Of a DNA stretch of 64,000 nucleotides, positions 17,910-27,398 are shown one piece after another. This DNA is from Mangrovicoccus sp049603835 (GTDB lineage Bacteria > Pseudomonadota > Alphaproteobacteria > Rhodobacterales > Rhodobacteraceae): assembly GCA_049603835.1 (NCBI GenBank), contig JBMYSZ010000003.1, positions 214,176 through 278,175 of the forward strand, given 5' to 3'. Made by a program: the position numbers and the translations under genes. How positions within the stretch are numbered: the first letter of the stretch is position 1; the number at the start of each line of letters is the position of its first letter. Below the pieces are notes generated by a model. It saw only the letters and a list, made by a program, of their open reading frames with translations, did not search any database and had not been told where the DNA came from.

Positions 17910-18509
17910 ATGTCTGATCGAATAATCCTGGCCTCTAATTCCAAGATCCGGCAGCAAATACTGCGACGGGCGGGAATTGAGTTTGATGTCCATCGTGTGT
18001 CGCTTGACGAGGTGGCGGTGCGGCAGGCTCTTTTGGCGGAAAAGGCCAAACCGCGGGATATGGCGGATACTTTGGCCGAGATGAAAGCCCATATCGCCAG
18101 CACTAGATGGCCGGGTCGGGTCACTTTGGGATGTGATCAGGTGCTTGAATTTAAGGGCGAAGCTATAGGCAAAGCGGCCAATCTGGGCAAATTGCAAAGC
18201 CAGTTGATGGAGTTGCAGGGCGAAAGCCATATGCTGCATTCGGCGATTGTCGCGGTGAAGGATGGCCAACCTATTTGGCGCTTTATGGGCAAGGCGACGC
18301 TGCATATGCGGCAGATGTCTGATGAATGGATCGCCGATTATCTGCGCCGCAATGGGTTATCGCTGACCGAAAGTGTGGGCGGCTATAAGATTGAAGAAGA
18401 GGGTATTCGCCTGTTTGACCGGGTCGATGGCGATTTCTTCACTATCCAGGGGTTGCCGATTGTGCCGCTGATCACTTGGCTGACCGATTACGGGATCCTA
18501 AGCAAATGA
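17910..18509 (+). CDS. maf: Maf-family nucleotide pyrophosphatase
   Basis: 199 residues from ATG 17910 (MSDRIILASNSKIRQQIL). Upstream GTG 17886 and ATG 17889 would place the N-terminus inside a DnaA-box-like sequence and are less likely. The SNSKIR motif near residue 10 and the LGCDQVLEFKGEAIGK segment (D for catalysis) are the Maf signatures. Maf proteins hydrolyse non-canonical or bulk nucleoside triphosphates; the exact specificity is not predictable here. It is the first rightward gene after the putative origin and its stop lies in the aroE overlap. Confidence 0.9.
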   Translation: MSDRIILASNSKIRQQILRRAGIEFDVHRVSLDEVAVRQALLAEKAKPRDMADTLAEMKAHIASTRWPGRVTLGCDQVLEFKGEAIGKAANLGKLQSQLMELQGESHMLHSAIVAVKDGQPIWRFMGKATLHMRQMSDEWIADYLRRNGLSLTESVGGYKIEEEGIRLFDRVDGDFFTIQGLPIVPLITWLTDYGILSK

Positions 18510-19336
18510 GCGCGAAAATTCCTTTGGCCGGGGTGATTGGCGCGCCGGTGGGTCATAGCAAATCCCCTGCCCTGCATAATCACTGGCTGCGCAGTCTTGG
18601 GATTGCTGGGCATTATGTACCGCTGCATGTGGAGCCGGGTGACCTAGAGGATGCTCTGCGGATGATGCCGCGTATGGGCTTTGTCGGGACGAATGTGACG
18701 ATCCCCCATAAAGAGGCGGTGTTGGATCTGGCCACCGAAGTGTCAGAGGTCGCGGCACGGATCGGCGCTGCGAATACGCTGCAATTCTTGCCCGATGGCG
18801 AAATCTTTGCCGATAACACGGATGCGTCGGGTTATAGTGATTCGCTGGTGGCGGGCGCCCCGGATTGGCAAGCGGATCAGGCCCCGGCGCATGTTTTCGG
18901 CGCGGGCGGTGCGGCGCGGGCGGTTTTGGTGGCGCTGATGGATTTGGGCGTGCCGAAGATCACCCTGTCCAACCGCACCCGTGCGCGGGCCGAGGCTATG
19001 GCCGCCAGTTTAGGCGATCAGATCGAAGTTGTGGACTGGCGCGACGAGGCCGAAGCGCTTAGCGAAGCCGGGCTGGTGGTGAATACCACATCATTGGGCA
19101 TGAGCGGTCAGCCGCCTTTTGATCTGGATTTGTCGCAAATGCAGCCGGGTTGTGTGGCCTCTGATATTGTCTATGTGCCGCTGGAAACGCCGTTTCTGTC
19201 GGCCGCGCGGGCGCAACAGGCACATATTGTCGATGGGGTCGGCATGTTGATCCACCAGGCGACACCGGGATTTGAACGCTGGTTCGGGGCAAAGCCGGTG
19301 GTGGATGACACTTGCCGGGATCTGGTTTTGGCATGA
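18506..19336 (+). CDS. aroE: Shikimate dehydrogenase
   Basis: 276 residues from ATG 18506, which overlaps the maf stop (ATGA). The substrate-binding GAPVGHSKSPALHNHWL stretch, the FVGTNVTIPHKEAVL motif with the catalytic Lys, the Asp in NTDASGYSD, the NADP fold VFGAGGAARAVL, and the GVGMLIHQA segment are all present. It reduces 3-dehydroshikimate to shikimate with NADPH in aromatic amino acid synthesis. Coupled to coaE by another ATGA overlap. Confidence 0.96.
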   Translation: MSAKIPLAGVIGAPVGHSKSPALHNHWLRSLGIAGHYVPLHVEPGDLEDALRMMPRMGFVGTNVTIPHKEAVLDLATEVSEVAARIGAANTLQFLPDGEIFADNTDASGYSDSLVAGAPDWQADQAPAHVFGAGGAARAVLVALMDLGVPKITLSNRTRARAEAMAASLGDQIEVVDWRDEAEALSEAGLVVNTTSLGMSGQPPFDLDLSQMQPGCVASDIVYVPLETPFLSAARAQQAHIVDGVGMLIHQATPGFERWFGAKPVVDDTCRDLVLA

Positions 19337-19932
19337 GCGCGAGCACTCCGATCAAGCTGGGTCTGACCGGCTCTATCGGTATGGGCAAATCCACCACGGC
19401 AAAGATCTTTGCGGATCATGGCTGCCCGGTTTGGGATGCGGATGCGGCGGTGCATCGGCTTTATGGGCCGAATGGCGCGGCTGTTGCCCCAATCGCCGCT
19501 TTGCATCCCGAAGCGATCGAGGATGGGGCGGTGTCTCGCCCCGCTTTGAAAGCTTGGATCGCTGCGGATCGGACCGCGCTTGGACAGATCGAGGCGGTGG
19601 TGCATCCCTTGGTTGCAGCGGATCGGCAGGCATTCTTGGATGCGGCGCAGGCGGATATTGTTGTTCTCGATATCCCGCTGTTATTCGAAACTGGCGCAGC
19701 GGCCGCGATGGATAAGGTGGCGGTTGTATCCGTCGGACCCGAAGAGCAGCGGCGCCGAGTTCTGGACCGGCCAGGGATGACAGAGGCGCAATTTGCCACC
19801 ATATTGGCGAAACAAATGCCTGATGCGGAAAAACGGGCGCGGGCCGATTATGTGATCGAGACCCATAGCCCAGAGGCGGCGCATGCCCAGGTGACCAAGA
19901 TCATAGAGGAGCTGCGCGGCGGCGATGCGTGA
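19333..19932 (+). CDS. coaE: Dephospho-CoA kinase
   Basis: 199 residues from ATG 19333. Walker A LTGSIGMGKST near residues 11-21, the VWDADAAVHRLY motif with the substrate-binding Asp, VVLDIPLLFETG and the R-rich lid around LDRPGMTEAQF are CoaE hallmarks. It phosphorylates dephospho-CoA, the last step of coenzyme A synthesis. It overlaps aroE by four bases and dnaQ by eight bases. Confidence 0.95.
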   Translation: MSASTPIKLGLTGSIGMGKSTTAKIFADHGCPVWDADAAVHRLYGPNGAAVAPIAALHPEAIEDGAVSRPALKAWIAADRTALGQIEAVVHPLVAADRQAFLDAAQADIVVLDIPLLFETGAAAAMDKVAVVSVGPEEQRRRVLDRPGMTEAQFATILAKQMPDAEKRARADYVIETHSPEAAHAQVTKIIEELRGGDA

Positions 19933-20659
19933 AATCGTATTGGATACGGAGACCACCGGATTTGAACCCAGCCAAGGCGACCGGATTGTCGAAATCGGCG
20001 CGCTAGAGCTGTTCAACCATGTGCCGACCGGCAAGACCTATCACCAATATATCAACCCCGAACGGGATATGCCCGAAGACGCTTTTGGGGTCCATGGCAT
20101 CGGCTGGGATCTGATGATCCCGCCGCCAAAGGATATCCCGCAAGGCGCGATTACCCTGAAGGACAAGCCGGTCTTTAAGGAGGTGGGTCAGGCTTTCGTG
20201 GATTTCGTCGGCGATGCAAAGCTGGTGATCCATAATGCGGCCTTCGATATGAAATTCCTCAATGCCGAGCTGGAATGGATGGGTCTGCCGAAACTGGCGA
20301 TGGATCGCGCCGTGGATACGCTGGCCATGGCGCGCAAGCGGTTTCCGGGTGCCCCGGCCTCGCTCGATGCGCTGTGCCGTCGGTTTTCTGTCGATAATTC
20401 CGACCGGACTTTGCATGGCGCGCTGCTCGATAGTGAGATCTTGGCCGAAGTCTATCTAGAGCTGATCGGCGGGCGGCAACCGGGGCTGGTGCTGGGTAGC
20501 GTGCAGCAAAGCTCTGGTGACACCGGACCAAGCGAGGCTTGGAAAGTTCCGCCGCGTCCCAACCCCCTGCCCTCCCGAATTAGCGCAGCAGAACGCGACG
20601 CCCATGAGGCCTTTGTCGCGGGTTTGGGCGATGATCCGGTTTGGTCGAAATTTTCCTGA
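19925..20659 (+). CDS. dnaQ: DNA polymerase III epsilon subunit (3'-5' proofreading exonuclease)
   Basis: 244 residues. The DEDD exonuclease motifs are clear: ExoI IVLDTETTGFEP, ExoII HNAAFDMKFLNAEL, ExoIII LHGALLDSEILAEVYLEL (with the conserved His and Asp). The C-terminal 60 residues, poor in conservation, should bind the alpha subunit. It proofreads replication errors. It ends 17 bp before copy B of the palindromic element. Confidence 0.95.
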   Translation: MREIVLDTETTGFEPSQGDRIVEIGALELFNHVPTGKTYHQYINPERDMPEDAFGVHGIGWDLMIPPPKDIPQGAITLKDKPVFKEVGQAFVDFVGDAKLVIHNAAFDMKFLNAELEWMGLPKLAMDRAVDTLAMARKRFPGAPASLDALCRRFSVDNSDRTLHGALLDSEILAEVYLELIGGRQPGLVLGSVQQSSGDTGPSEAWKVPPRPNPLPSRISAAERDAHEAFVAGLGDDPVWSKFS

Positions 20660-20675
20660 GGCAGTAAATCAGGTC

Positions 20676-20853
20676 GCTTCCAGCTCACCAAAAAGAGAAA
20701 CCTCTCTTTCCGCATCCTCCATCGCTTGCGCGGCCTGATCCAAAGACTTCACCCCCTCAAGGGCAAGCCGCCTGCGGCGGGGCTGCGCCCCCTTGATGGC
20801 GCAAAGACTTTGGATCTTTTCGGCCTTAGCGATGGCGGCTCCGGAAAGAGAGA
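20676..20853 (-). repeat. Palindromic intergenic element, copy B
   Basis: Read on the minus strand it opens CTCTCTTTCCGGAGCCGCCATCG directly after the rmuC stop (sequence split here for length: CTCTCTTTCC then GGAGCCGCCATCG) and ends GGTGAGCTGGAAGC, matching copy A (4098-4273). Internal arms GATCCAAAG/CTTTGGATC and CATCAAGGG/CCCTTGA fold back. It fills the space between convergent dnaQ and rmuC. Confidence 0.75.
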
Positions 20854-22023
20854 TTACCCTTTTAGCGCGGTGAGTGTCGGGGCGTCGGGCGTGTCGGGGG
20901 CGAGTTCCTCGAAATCGAAATTATCGAGCCGTTTGGCGCGGCGGCCGGCTTTTTCGGCGCTGATTTGGATTTCACCGATATCTTTCTGGGCTTGCTGAAA
21001 ATGCCGGTCGAGATTGCCGACCCGGTCGCCTAGGCGCTCCACATCTTTTGACAATAGCGCCAGTTCTTTGCGGATTTTGCCAGCCTGATCGCGCATGCGG
21101 GCATCTTTGAGGATCGCGCGCATGGTGTTCAATGTCGCCATGCAAGTGGTGGGCGACACGATCCAGACCCGCAGATTAAAGCCCTCGCGCACCAGATCCG
21201 GGAAATTGGCGTGCAATTCCGCATAAACCGCCTCGGATGGCAGGAACATCAGCGCTCCATCCGCGGTTTCGCCTTCGATGATATAGCGTTCCGCGATGGC
21301 TTTGAGATGGCCGCGCACGGCGGTGCGCAGGCTGGATGCGGCGGCCTTCAATTCGCGTTCGTCGCGGGCTTTGCGCAGAGCTTCATAGGATTCGAGCGGG
21401 AATTTGCTATCAACCACAATCGGCCCCGGCGGGTTGGGCAGATGGATCAGGCAATCGGCGCGGCGGTTATTCGACAGGGTCGCTTGCAGGCTATAGCTGT
21501 CGCTGGGCAGCGCCTTCATCACGATATCGGTCAGCTGGATTTCACCAAAAGCGCCGCGGGTCTGTTTGTTGGACAGGATGTCTTGCAGGCTTAGCACATC
21601 GCCTGACAGTTTTTCGATATTGCCTTGGGCTTTGTCGATCGCGTTCAGCCGTTCCTGCAATTCGCCCAGAGACCGCGCCGTGCGGGTAGCCGTGCCATGC
21701 AGCGTGTCGCCCATGGCTTTGGTGACTTCTTCGAGCCGTTTTTCCATCGTGCTTAGCATCTGGGTTTGCGCCATGGCCTGGGCTTCGGCCACATGGGTCA
21801 GCCCGCCGGTCAGCTGATGCTGACCATCGCTTAGCCCCTGCACCCTTTCGCCCAAAGCCCGCATATTGCGGCTGAGCGGTTCGAAATGCTCGCTGCTTTT
21901 GCGGATAGCGCGCAAGGTCACGCTCATTTGCACCAGGGCTAAAAGCGCCAGGGCGATCACGCCAAAGATGGCCCAGCTCGACGGGTCATCCAGGAAAAGG
22001 GTATATTCGCCAAGGGTAATCAT
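20854..22023 (-). CDS. rmuC: DNA recombination protein RmuC
   Basis: 389 residues from ATG 22023, overlapping the mutL stop (ATGA). An N-terminal hydrophobic anchor (WAIFGVIALALLALVQMSV, about residues 16-34) is followed by a long coiled coil and the RmuC nuclease-like domain: GAFGEIQLTDIV, PIVVDSKFPLESYEAL with the PD-(D/E)XK-type Asp and Lys, and LMFLPSEAVYAEL. RmuC limits DNA inversions at short repeats in E. coli; the biochemical role is unclear. It is cotranscribed with mutL. Confidence 0.92.
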   Translation of the reverse strand: MITLGEYTLFLDDPSSWAIFGVIALALLALVQMSVTLRAIRKSSEHFEPLSRNMRALGERVQGLSDGQHQLTGGLTHVAEAQAMAQTQMLSTMEKRLEEVTKAMGDTLHGTATRTARSLGELQERLNAIDKAQGNIEKLSGDVLSLQDILSNKQTRGAFGEIQLTDIVMKALPSDSYSLQATLSNNRRADCLIHLPNPPGPIVVDSKFPLESYEALRKARDERELKAAASSLRTAVRGHLKAIAERYIIEGETADGALMFLPSEAVYAELHANFPDLVREGFNLRVWIVSPTTCMATLNTMRAILKDARMRDQAGKIRKELALLSKDVERLGDRVGNLDRHFQQAQKDIGEIQISAEKAGRRAKRLDNFDFEELAPDTPDAPTLTALKG

Positions 22024-23942
22024 GCGCGGCCAAAGAGTTTTTCGATATCTTGCAATTTCAGTTCCACATAGGTGGGGCGGCCATGATTGCATTGGCCGGA
22101 ATAGGGCGTGGCCTCCATGCGCCGCAACAGAGCATTCATCTCATCGGGGCGCAGCAATCGGCCGGAGCGAATGGAGCCATGGCAGGACATGCGCGACAGC
22201 ACCGCATCAATCCGCGCAGTTAAGGCGCTGGTATCGCCCAGCTCGTCCAGCAGATCGGCGATATCGGTCAGCAGTTTCTTGGCATCGACAGTGCCGAGCA
22301 AGGCCGGGGTTTCGCGCACGGCGATTGTGTCCGGGCCGAAAGGTTCTAGGCTAAGCCCCAGCTTGGTCAGCTCGTCACTATGGGCGAGCAGCAGCTCGGC
22401 ATGGCCTGCGGGCAGCGTGACGATATCCGGGATCAGCAGCGCCTGGGCAGTGATGCCGTTTTCGGCGGCTTGGGCTTTGAGATCTTCATAGACCAGCCGT
22501 TCATGGGCCGCATGTTGATCGACGATCATCACCCCATCTTCGGTTTGGGTCACGATATAACAGCCATGCAGCTGGGCCCGCGCGGCTCCAAGCGGGGCTT
22601 GGGTCAGGTCGGGGGTTAGATCGGAAGCTGGTGCATTGGGCTCAGCCAAGGATGCGGTCGGCTCGGTCGCCTCGGCTGGATAAATGCGGGCCGAAGGTTC
22701 GGCGAAACCCGCAAAGCTTTCCGTAGCTGGGGCCTCGGGACTGGGGGCCATGGGCGCTTGCGCTGCATAAGCGGCTTGCCGGGCACCAAAGCTGGGACGC
22801 GGCTGGGATTGATAGATCCGGGGCTCGGATGTTTCGGGCCGGGCCGCGCCAAGGGCGGCTGGTCCAAGGGTGGACGACGACCGGTGGCCCGCTTCGGCCA
22901 GGCGATGGCGCAAGGCCCCGACCACCAAACCGCGCACCTCGCCAGGGCTGCGAAAGCGCACTTCGGATTTGGCCGGATGCACATTCACATCCACCAGCTC
23001 TGGCGCGCAGTCCAGAAACAGCGCTGCCGCAGGATAGCGACCCGAGGGCAGCACATCCATATAGGCCGCGCGCAAGGCACCAAGCAGGAGTTTATCCTTC
23101 ACCGGGCGGCCATTGACGAAGAAATACTGCGCTGTTGAGGATGCACGGGCATAAGTTGGCAGCGCCGCCAGGCCGGTGAGGCGCACGCCTTCGCGCTCTG
23201 CATCGAGGCGCAGCGCATTGGCGGCGAAGTCAGGGCCCAGCAATCGCGACAAACGCGCGGGCAGCGCATCGAACATATCGCCGGTTTCCGGGGTCAGATC
23301 CAACACGCTGCGGGCGGGATCCGGGGTCAGATCGCGCAGCCGAAACGCCACCCAGGGCTGAGCCATAGAGATCCGCCGCACCGTATCGGCAATGGCCTGG
23401 GCTTCGGCCCGGTCGGTGCGCAGAAATTTCAGCCGCGCCGGTGTTGCATAGAATAAATCGCGCAGCTCGATAGTGGTGCCAGGATTGGCCGCGGCGGGGC
23501 GAACCGGCTGCATTTCCCCGCCATCAACCGACAGCATCGCAGCCTCCGCCCCTTCTGGCCGGGAGGTCAGGGTCATGCGGGCCACAGCGGCAAGGGAGGC
23601 CAGCGCCTCGCCCCGAAATCCGAAACTATGGATTTGCAGCAGATCTTCGCCGGTGGTTTTAGAGGTCGCATGGCGGGCCAGGGCCAAAGGCAGATCCTCG
23701 GCCCCCATCCCATGGCCATTATCACTGACCCGGATCAGAGATTTGCCACCCTGGGCGTAATCGATCTGCACCCGTGTCGCGCCCGCATCCAGCGCGTTTT
23801 CCACCAGCTCTTTGACCGCAGAGGCCGGACGTTCCACCACTTCGCCCGCAGCGATGCGGTTGATCACGGTCGGGGAAAGCTGCTGGATCTGCGGCGGCTT
23901 CTGCCCCGCATCGGGCCGGATATTGGGGTTAGGTATGTTCAT
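22020..23942 (-). CDS. mutL: DNA mismatch repair protein MutL
   Basis: 640 residues. GHKL ATPase motifs: ELVENALDAGAT with the catalytic Glu, VSDNGHGM, and GFRGEALASL. A Pro/Ala-rich linker spans about residues 360-450. The C-terminal domain has the endonuclease motif DQHAAHERLVYE (DQHA-X2-E-X4-E) and a CNHGRP motif, so this MutL is probably a nicking endonuclease, as expected where MutH is absent. It partners MutS, encoded at 1.4-4.1 kb. The next gene on the strand, rmuC, overlaps its stop. Confidence 0.96.
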   Translation of the reverse strand: MNIPNPNIRPDAGQKPPQIQQLSPTVINRIAAGEVVERPASAVKELVENALDAGATRVQIDYAQGGKSLIRVSDNGHGMGAEDLPLALARHATSKTTGEDLLQIHSFGFRGEALASLAAVARMTLTSRPEGAEAAMLSVDGGEMQPVRPAAANPGTTIELRDLFYATPARLKFLRTDRAEAQAIADTVRRISMAQPWVAFRLRDLTPDPARSVLDLTPETGDMFDALPARLSRLLGPDFAANALRLDAEREGVRLTGLAALPTYARASSTAQYFFVNGRPVKDKLLLGALRAAYMDVLPSGRYPAAALFLDCAPELVDVNVHPAKSEVRFRSPGEVRGLVVGALRHRLAEAGHRSSSTLGPAALGAARPETSEPRIYQSQPRPSFGARQAAYAAQAPMAPSPEAPATESFAGFAEPSARIYPAEATEPTASLAEPNAPASDLTPDLTQAPLGAARAQLHGCYIVTQTEDGVMIVDQHAAHERLVYEDLKAQAAENGITAQALLIPDIVTLPAGHAELLLAHSDELTKLGLSLEPFGPDTIAVRETPALLGTVDAKKLLTDIADLLDELGDTSALTARIDAVLSRMSCHGSIRSGRLLRPDEMNALLRRMEATPYSGQCNHGRPTYVELKLQDIEKLFGRA

Positions 23943-23947
23943 ACCAC

Positions 23948-24012
23948 TAGAAGTAGCATGCCTGCCCGGTCCCGCTCAATGGCTAAGGCGGGTTTCAACC
24001 CGGACAGGCGAT
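23948..24012 (-). terminator. Possible hairpin downstream of the M16 peptidase genes
   Basis: GCCTGCCCGG (23959-23968) pairs with CCCGGACAGGC (23998-24008) with one mismatch. It lies between the second M16 stop and the mutL start, without a clear T tract, so it is only a weak terminator candidate. Confidence 0.35.
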
Positions 24013-24015
24013 GTT

Positions 24016-25332
24016 TTAATTCCCCACTGGCGTCGGGTCAGGCTGGCCGACCACAATAAAGCTAAGCTGAGTGGGATCCAGGAGACGGGCGGCGATACGG
24101 GCCACATCTTCTTGGGTGATGGCTTCAACCTTGCTGTTGCGGGTGGTGATGTAATCCGGGCTTAGACCATCCGCTTGCATACCGATCATAATGCTGGCGA
24201 TTTGGCCCGAGCCATCAAAGCGCAGCGGATAGGCGCCGGTGAGATAGGTTTTGGCGCGGCTCAGCTCGTCTTTGGTGACGCCTTCTTCGGCCATGCGGCT
24301 CCATTCGGTGCGCACCAGCTCGATCGCTTCGGACACGGTGGCATTGGCGGTTGCGAAACCGCCCGCATAGAGATTGGCGTAGTCCTTGCGCGCCAAATAT
24401 GCGGCGATGCCATAGGTCAGGCCGCGTTTCTCGCGCACTTCCGCCATGAGGCGAGAGCCAAAACCCCCTGCCCCTAGAACTTGATTCATCACATAAGCGG
24501 CAAAGAAATCCGGGTCATCGCGGGCCAGACCCGGCTGGATAAAGCGCACCACCGCTTGGGGTGTCGGGAAATCGACCACATGCACCTGGCCATCAAAGCT
24601 TAGCTGCGCGGGTTGGGGCATGGGCGCGCCGGTCTCTGGCAGATCGGCGAGCAGATCATCGATCAGCTTGGCCAGTTCGCCTTCGGTAATATCGCCAACT
24701 GCCGAAATGATCACCCGATCCTTGGCCAATGTCGCATGATGCGCGGCTAGAAGGTCATCACGGGTCAGCGCGGTGACCGTTTCCACCGTGCCATTTTCGC
24801 GGCGCGCATAAGGGTGATCGCCATAGACCAGCTGGGCCATGGCCTGCCCCGCGATGCTTTCGGGATCCTGGGCTTCGCTGCGAATATTGGCCAGGACTTG
24901 GCCGCGCACCCGTTCGACCGCATCCGGATCAAAACGCGGATCGGTAAAGACGGTTTTTAGCAGCGCCATGACCTCTGCCTGGGTTTCGCTGAGATAGCGG
25001 ACCGAAATGCTGATCCCGTCATCATATGCGTCAAAGCTTATCCCGGCGGCCAGTTCTTCGCGCGCAAGGGCAAAAGCTTGGGCGTCCCGCTCACCCGCGC
25101 CTTCTTCGAGTAAAGCGGTCATCAGATTGACGACGCCTTCTTTGCCCACCGGGTCCAGGGCAATGCCGCCGCGAAAGCTAAGCTCCAGCGCCACAAAGGG
25201 GATGGCCGGTTCTTCGACCAGCCAGGCGGAAAAGCCGCCCGGTGTTTCGACTTCGGTGATATCCACCCCGGCGCGCAGGGGTAGCGCAGTTGTGATCACA
25301 AAAACCAGGCTGATAAAAAGAGAGCGGATCAT
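24016..25332 (-). CDS. M16 family peptidase-like protein, no zinc motif
   Basis: 438 residues with an N-terminal signal peptide (FISLVFVITTALPLRA). It has the M16 fold markers GVVNLMTALLEEGAG and, late, GLTYGIAAYLA, but the HxxEH zinc motif is missing: the position reads NLMTALLEEG. Two-gene M16 systems commonly pair an active subunit with an inactive one, and the gene overlaps the active M16 gene upstream by four bases. It is therefore probably the non-catalytic partner of a periplasmic peptidase; the substrate is unknown. Confidence 0.88.
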   Translation of the reverse strand: MIRSLFISLVFVITTALPLRAGVDITEVETPGGFSAWLVEEPAIPFVALELSFRGGIALDPVGKEGVVNLMTALLEEGAGERDAQAFALAREELAAGISFDAYDDGISISVRYLSETQAEVMALLKTVFTDPRFDPDAVERVRGQVLANIRSEAQDPESIAGQAMAQLVYGDHPYARRENGTVETVTALTRDDLLAAHHATLAKDRVIISAVGDITEGELAKLIDDLLADLPETGAPMPQPAQLSFDGQVHVVDFPTPQAVVRFIQPGLARDDPDFFAAYVMNQVLGAGGFGSRLMAEVREKRGLTYGIAAYLARKDYANLYAGGFATANATVSEAIELVRTEWSRMAEEGVTKDELSRAKTYLTGAYPLRFDGSGQIASIMIGMQADGLSPDYITTRNSKVEAITQEDVARIAARLLDPTQLSFIVVGQPDPTPVGN

Positions 25333-26714
25333 TGGCTGACCTCCTGGGTTTGCGACGCGGAGCTGTCGGGGCTGCTAGGCGCGCTGAGCCAACCGGTGAC
25401 GGCGCGTTTGCGGTCAAACACATCGCGGGCGGCGGCCATGATATCGTCAGAGGTCACGGCTTGGACAATCTCCGGCCAGGCCTCGATATCCGCTAAAGTC
25501 AGACCCGATGTCAGAGCCTCGCCATAATAGCGGGCGAGCCCGTCAATATTATCCTGGCGATAGATCTCGGCGGCTTTGCGTTGGCGTTTCAGGCTGGCCA
25601 GCCGGTCTTCGTCGATGCCGTCTTCGAAAAAGCTGGCAATTGCGCCATCCAGCGCGGCTTCGGCCTCGGCCAAGCTGAGATCTGGATTAGGCGACATCAT
25701 TACGGTGAATAATGTGTCATCCAGCGAGGTACCCCGATAATAGGCCGCCGCATAAAGCCCCACCGGGTTTTCATAAAGCAATTTGCGTCCGAGATAAGAG
25801 GTTGCTGGATCATCGCCCAGATAATCGGCCAAAAGCTCTAACGCGGCGGAGGCTTTCTGATCGCCCGCATCGCGTTCGGGTGCCAAATAGCTGCGCATCA
25901 CATAAGGGTTGGTAATCCGGGGATCTTCGAACACCACCCGGCGCTCCGCCAATTGCGGCGGCTCTTGCACTCGGGCGCGGTCGGTGATGGCGGGATTGGC
26001 GGGGATAGTGCCATAATATTGTTCTGCCAGAGCGCGCAGCTCATCAGGGCTCACATCCCCGGCAACTACCAAAGTGGCGTTATTGGGCGCGTAATGATCG
26101 CTATAGAAGTCCATAGCGTCTTGCATGGTCAGGGATTCGATTTCATGCCGCCAGCCAATGATTGGGCGACCATAAGGGTGATGCAGATATTGCGCGGCGC
26201 GGCGCTGCTCGCCAAATAGCGCGCCGGGACTGCTATCGGTGCGCTCATTGCGTTCCTCTAGCACCACGCCCAATTCCGGGCGGGCCAGCTCTTCGGTCAG
26301 TTTCAGGCCGGTCATGCGGTCGGCCTCCATCTCCATGACCAAAGGCAGACGGTCGGCGGCGACGCGTTGGAAATAGCCGGTGTAATCCCAAGAGGTGAAG
26401 GCATTATCGCTGCCCCCTTCGGCAGAGACGCGGCGCGAAAATTCACCTGGCCCGACAGTGTCTGTGCCTTTGAACATCAGATGTTCCAGATAATGGGCGA
26501 TGCCGGATTTGCCCAAAGGCTCATCAGCGGCGCCCACCTTGTACCAGACCATATGCGTCACGGCGGGGGCGCGGTGGTCTTCGATCAGGACCACATCCAT
26601 CCCATTTTCTAAGGTGAAACTGGTGATGTCTTCGGCTTGTGCCAAGCTTGGGGCTAGGGTTGAGATTAGAGAAACCCCCGCCACACCGATAATTTTCGCG
26701 ATCACGCGCAACAT
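25329..26714 (-). CDS. M16 family zinc metallopeptidase
   Basis: 461 residues. The N-terminal signal peptide ends near SLAQA; the catalytic zinc motif is HYLEHLMFKGT (HxxEH) near residue 77, with the downstream third-ligand Glu in the ELARPELGVVLEERNER region. Two repeated M16 halves follow. It is probably a periplasmic peptidase acting with the motif-less gene downstream. The genes follow the DUF3035 lipoprotein and lspA in a layout common in Rhodobacterales, which suggests an envelope role (inference). Confidence 0.92.
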   Translation of the reverse strand: MLRVIAKIIGVAGVSLISTLAPSLAQAEDITSFTLENGMDVVLIEDHRAPAVTHMVWYKVGAADEPLGKSGIAHYLEHLMFKGTDTVGPGEFSRRVSAEGGSDNAFTSWDYTGYFQRVAADRLPLVMEMEADRMTGLKLTEELARPELGVVLEERNERTDSSPGALFGEQRRAAQYLHHPYGRPIIGWRHEIESLTMQDAMDFYSDHYAPNNATLVVAGDVSPDELRALAEQYYGTIPANPAITDRARVQEPPQLAERRVVFEDPRITNPYVMRSYLAPERDAGDQKASAALELLADYLGDDPATSYLGRKLLYENPVGLYAAAYYRGTSLDDTLFTVMMSPNPDLSLAEAEAALDGAIASFFEDGIDEDRLASLKRQRKAAEIYRQDNIDGLARYYGEALTSGLTLADIEAWPEIVQAVTSDDIMAAARDVFDRKRAVTGWLSAPSSPDSSASQTQEVSQ

Positions 26715-26803
26715 TCACGACCTCCGCTGAGTATAGCGGAGAGACTACGGCATAGTGGTAAAGGATCAAGCGTCACGCGCGAGGAAGTGAACTGACCCTG
26801 CGG

Positions 26804-27346
26804 CTATTCGGGTTTGATTTCCACCGGAGGCGCGGCCGGAACCGGCAGGCCAGCTGCCCGCAGGCGCGCTTGTTCGGCTTGTTGGTCGAGGGACTGCTTT
26901 TTGTAGGACCGGAAATAGACATTTGTGTTGGCCCAACGCTCTGCCAATTTGCGGTTATTGGCCCGGCGATAATCCACATCTTCGGCATAAAGCGTTTCGC
27001 GGATCGCTGGATCGCGCCCTGCCCGGCCGGTTGCCGCCACTAAAGCCGCATCGCTTTGCGGAATGCCTTCGCGGTTTAGCGCGTCAGGATTGCCGCCCAA
27101 AGCCGCGATTGCATCGGCCACTGGCGTCGCATCGGCGCGATTAGTGCCGCCGGGTGTGGGAATCGGCAGCGTATCGGTTGAGCTGGGCGTTTGCAGCGGT
27201 TTCGCCGGGAGAACCAGGAATTCTTCGGGGCCTTTTTCGGTTTGGCGAAAGGCCATAAGATCGGGCGGGCCGTCTTTCTTGCTGCACGCCCCCAAAAGAG
27301 TGAGCGTTGCCAAAGATGCCGCTATGATCCGCGCTATGCCTGCCAT
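26804..27346 (-). CDS. DUF3035 lipoprotein
   Basis: 180 residues with a lipoprotein signal (hydrophobic stretch followed by LLGAC, Cys about residue 21). The mature part is rich in Pro and Ala, with the PPDLMAFRQTEKGPEEFLVLP motif (quoted in part) typical of DUF3035 proteins in Rhodobacterales. The function is unknown. It stands 52 bp after lspA, whose product would process its signal peptide, and upstream of the M16 pair. Confidence 0.85.
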   Translation of the reverse strand: MAGIARIIAASLATLTLLGACSKKDGPPDLMAFRQTEKGPEEFLVLPAKPLQTPSSTDTLPIPTPGGTNRADATPVADAIAALGGNPDALNREGIPQSDAALVAATGRAGRDPAIRETLYAEDVDYRRANNRKLAERWANTNVYFRSYKKQSLDQQAEQARLRAAGLPVPAAPPVEIKPE

Positions 27347-27398
27347 CTGAGTTCCCTGCCTCTGCTTGCGGCTTGTTTACCCCATCTTGCGGGGCGCG

